Below are positions 61,334 through 64,000 of a stretch of 64,000 nucleotides of DNA, one piece after another. Within the stretch, counting starts at the first letter, position 1; the number at the start of each line of letters is the position of its first letter. The notes beneath the pieces were generated by a model. That model was not told where the DNA came from and ran no database searches. It saw only the letters and a program-made list of their open reading frames with translations. The position numbers and the translations under genes are program-made. This stretch comes from Nymphaea colorata. Taxonomy: Eukaryota; Streptophyta; Magnoliopsida; Nymphaeales; Nymphaeaceae. The stretch spans positions 4,084,268 through 4,148,267 of the forward strand of contig NC_045144.1 of the NCBI RefSeq assembly GCF_008831285.2. The letters run 5' to 3'.

Positions 61334-63851
61334 ATGTCGGATCCTGCATGGCAGTGGTGTACAAGGGTGAATCCCAAAGATAGATTAAGAGTTAAGTGCA
61401 ATTATTGTAAGCAAATCATATCAGGAGGGATTTCTCGCTTTAAACACCATATAGCTGGTACACACAGCGATGTGGCTGCTTGCAATGGCTCCCAAGAGAT
61501 CCCATTGCCAGCGTATGTAAAGCACCAGTGTCAGCAGCTTCTTGATGCAGTGAAAGCAAGTAGGATTGAAAAGGACATGGAAGATGCGGAGGAAGGATAT
61601 GGGGACCCACATGAAGGAGAAGAAAGTGAAGGTGAATATGTTCAACTTGAACAAGAAGATGTTGGTGTCAGTTTGGGAACAACTAAAGGGAAAGGCATCA
61701 TGCATGGAGGTGGTTCTTCTGCAACTGCAACCAGAAAAAGAAGAGGTGCAAGTATAAGTTCAGTTTCACGAGGACGTGGCAGAAGTCAGGGTCGTACTGG
61801 TGGTGGTAGAGTACCTACTATGAGGTCGAGCAATATGTCTGGTTCGATCAAGAATTTTTTTCCCAATTATACTGCTGCTGGTGCTCAGCCTGAGATTCGT
61901 ATAGCCATGCAATCAAAGGATATTATTGAAGCAGCAGATGAAACCATAGGAAGGTGGTTCTATGATGCATCCATTCCCTTCAATGCAGCAAACTCTTATC
62001 ATTATCAGCCTATAGCAGATGCGATTGCTAGTGTAGGGCGAGGGTATAAAATGCCCTCTTTTCATAAATTGCGAGGTAAAATTCTCAACAATATAGTTAG
62101 AGATGTGAAGACATATTGTGATGAACTAAAATTGAGTTGGAAAGCTACAGGATGCAGTGTAATGGCAGATGGGTGGACAGACATCAAGAACAGAACATTG
62201 GTAAACTTCCTTGTATATTGCCCTCTTGGTACTATGTTCTTAAAATCTGTTGATTTGTCTGATACTCCGAAGACTGCTGATGTGTTGTTTGGGATTTTTG
62301 ATAAAGTTATAGAAGAAGTTGGGCCTGAAAATGTCGTACAATTTATCACTGATAATGCAGCAAATTATAAAGCTGCAGGTGAAATGTTAGCAGCACGATA
62401 TGGGACATTTTATTGGAGTCCATGTGCTGCTCACTGTGTAAATCTTATGCTTCAGGATCTTGGTGAAAGGGATGATATGAAGTTGACAGTTCACAGATGC
62501 CAAGAAATCACGAAGTTTATTTACAATCATGCTTATGTCTTGAATTTGATGAGGAAATTCACAAATGGGGCTGAATTGATTCGACCTGCACAAACACGGT
62601 TTGCTACAAATGTTTTGACTGTGCAGGGTATAGTCAAGCAAAGATCTTCTCTCAGGCAGATGTTTTCAAGTGATGATTGGGCTGCATATCCACATGCCTA
62701 TAAAAGAAAGGCTACGACAGTTGTGGATACCATCTTCGATGTTGACTTTTGGGAATCATGTGTGCACTTATTGAAGATTTGTGTACCTCTAGTGAAAGTC
62801 CTCAGATTAGTTGATAGTGAAGATAGACCTTCTATTGGATATTTATACGAGTCTATGGATAGAGCCAAGGAGGCCATTAGAGATAATATGAAGGGAAAAA
62901 AGAAGTTGTACATGCCTATATGGAAGATTATAGATGAAAGGTGGTCTGGACAACTTCATCGCCCACTTCATGCGGCAGCCTACTACCTAAATCCTGCCAT
63001 TAGATATCTTCCCACTTTTAAGAAGGACAGAGAGGTCGAGTATGGCATGTTGGATTGCATTGATGTATTAGTAAGTGATAGTAAAGAACAAGACGCTATC
63101 CATATGTCGATCAACAAATATGATACGGCTTCTGGTACCATGGCGAGAGACACAGCAGTTCGATGCAGGACAACTATGCGTCCAGGTATTAGAAAAAGAA
63201 ACTTTATACTTTTTGTTCTTTAGCACTTATTCTACCTTCTCATATATTTATTTCTGACAACATTTTTACTTTCCATCTGTTATTAGATTTGTGGTGGGAA
63301 AGGTTTGGGCTTGATTGCCCAGAATTAAGGAAGCTTGCAATTAGAATCCTCAGTCAAACATGTAGTGCAACTGGATGTGAAAGAAATTGGAGTGTATTTC
63401 AGCACATCCATAGTAAGAAGAGGAATAGGCTGGAACATAAAAGGTTGAATGACCTTGTTTATGTTCGTTATAATATGAAGTTGAGACAAAGGTAAACATT
63501 TGTTTTGTTATACAAGAATATCAAATTCTAATATATATTTTAATCTCTAACAATTTGTTAATTTTTTCTCTTGTTAGGCAACTAGAAACAACATCTACGA
63601 GGAAGCATCACAATCAATATGATCCTATCTTCATTGACCATTTTGATATATTAGATTCTTGGGTTGAAGAAGAACCAGCTGCAATACTTGATGAGGACGA
63701 TCTTGATTTTTTGAATGTTGAAGGAGCGGCAGAGATTGTTGAAGAAGGAGAGGCTGGGGGGGAGCAATGGAATGTTGGTGACATTCCATTTGCAACAGAG
63801 GGGATAGAAGAAGAAGTTAATGAAGGAAGTGAAGATGATGATGAAGAATGA
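61334..63851 (+). CDS. hAT family transposase with BED zinc finger, DUF659 and dimerisation domain, three exons
   Basis: Exons 61334-63185, 63287-63491 and 63578-63851 join in frame to 776 codons plus TGA with no internal stop. The start is the first ATG in frame (61334), just after a possible acceptor (TTTTGTGAAG) of a leader intron whose donor may be at 61242. Order: a BED-type zinc finger at about residues 10-55 (CNYC ... HHIAGTH); an acidic segment; a basic RG-rich, NLS-like stretch (KRRGASISSVSRGRGRSQG); the DUF659 catalytic part with VMADGWTD and ITDNAANY (the two Asp positions) and SPCAAHCVNLML; the C-terminal hAT dimerisation domain with WWERFG, SATGCERNWS (the conserved Glu-x-x-Trp area) and NRLEHKRLNDLVYVRYN; and a Glu/Asp-rich tail. 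It should cut and paste its own element in the nucleus. Confidence 0.92.
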
Positions 63852-64000
63852 AGATGATGATGCAAATGACGATTGACGATGCTTTTTGTTTTGAGTTTTG
63901 AAAACTATGTCAATATGTTCTGAGTTTTGACTTCTGAACTTATGAATTGTGATGTAATTGAATACTCTTAGGTTGTTTAGTATGTTATTTTGTTTTTTGA

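Larger units (their letters stand above)
60802..64000 (+). mobile_element. hAT-superfamily DNA transposon, probably autonomous, 5' end and gene inside the window
   Basis: The Copia frame is interrupted at about 60802. The new sequence begins CAATGTTATCCG, followed by a dense palindrome array and then a complete transposase gene. The expected 8-bp target duplication would be CCTGTGAG (60794-60801) if the border is right. The 3' inverted repeat lies beyond the window, so the length (more than 3.2 kb) and border are not proven. The gene is uninterrupted while the Copia host is riddled with stops, implying a young insertion. Confidence 0.85.

Overview
This window is flowering-plant nuclear DNA. 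The evidence is spliced genes with GT-AG introns (one GC-AG), plant-specific proteins (RUS/DUF647, a phytocyanin, cytosolic-type fructokinase), organellar CLPX, and many decayed LTR, LINE and hAT-type elements between and inside genes. I cannot name the species from sequence alone.

Genes, left to right. (1) 84-6276, minus: a complete 13-exon homologue of ROOT UVB SENSITIVE 6 (512 aa). (2) 26574-36854, plus: a complete 15-exon gene for the mitochondrial ClpX AAA+ unfoldase (686 aa). (3) 40411-42920, minus: a complete 5-exon pfkB fructokinase (329 aa), with a stray copy of its last exon at 49409-49520. (4) 51067-52333, plus: a two-exon early-nodulin-like phytocyanin that lacks most copper ligands. 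(5) 53834-55243, minus: the last three exons of a SpoIIIAA/Ycf45-like P-loop ATPase gene (SPD1 family). Its upstream exons are not visible, and a nested transposon block begins about 1.1 kb upstream. These genes do unrelated housekeeping and developmental jobs and do not form a functional cluster.

Mobile DNA. A degraded LINE lies at 9990-11230. A complete but dead Ty3-type element lies at 11697-16706, with 416-bp LTRs, TAATT target duplications, a primer-binding site and a polypurine tract. A 2.3-kb solo LTR at 17208-19533 has TTACA duplications. hAT-type non-autonomous elements with 8-bp duplications lie at 2807-3233 (RUS6 intron), 31293-31876 (CLPX intron) and 19783-20731. A 202-bp element with a 9-bp duplication lies at 24498-24699. 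From about 43.3 to 50.4 kb the DNA is a graveyard of decayed repeats.

The most striking region is the right end. A Copia element (minus strand, 56330-60801) is broken by a truncated relative of the 2.3-kb LTR (56848-58989). At 60802 it is entered by a hAT transposon that runs to the window edge. That hAT element has an uninterrupted three-exon transposase (776 aa) with all recognisable domain residues. Its 5' end carries seven copies of a 16-bp palindrome. It looks much younger than everything around it and is the best candidate for a still-active, perhaps undescribed, autonomous element.
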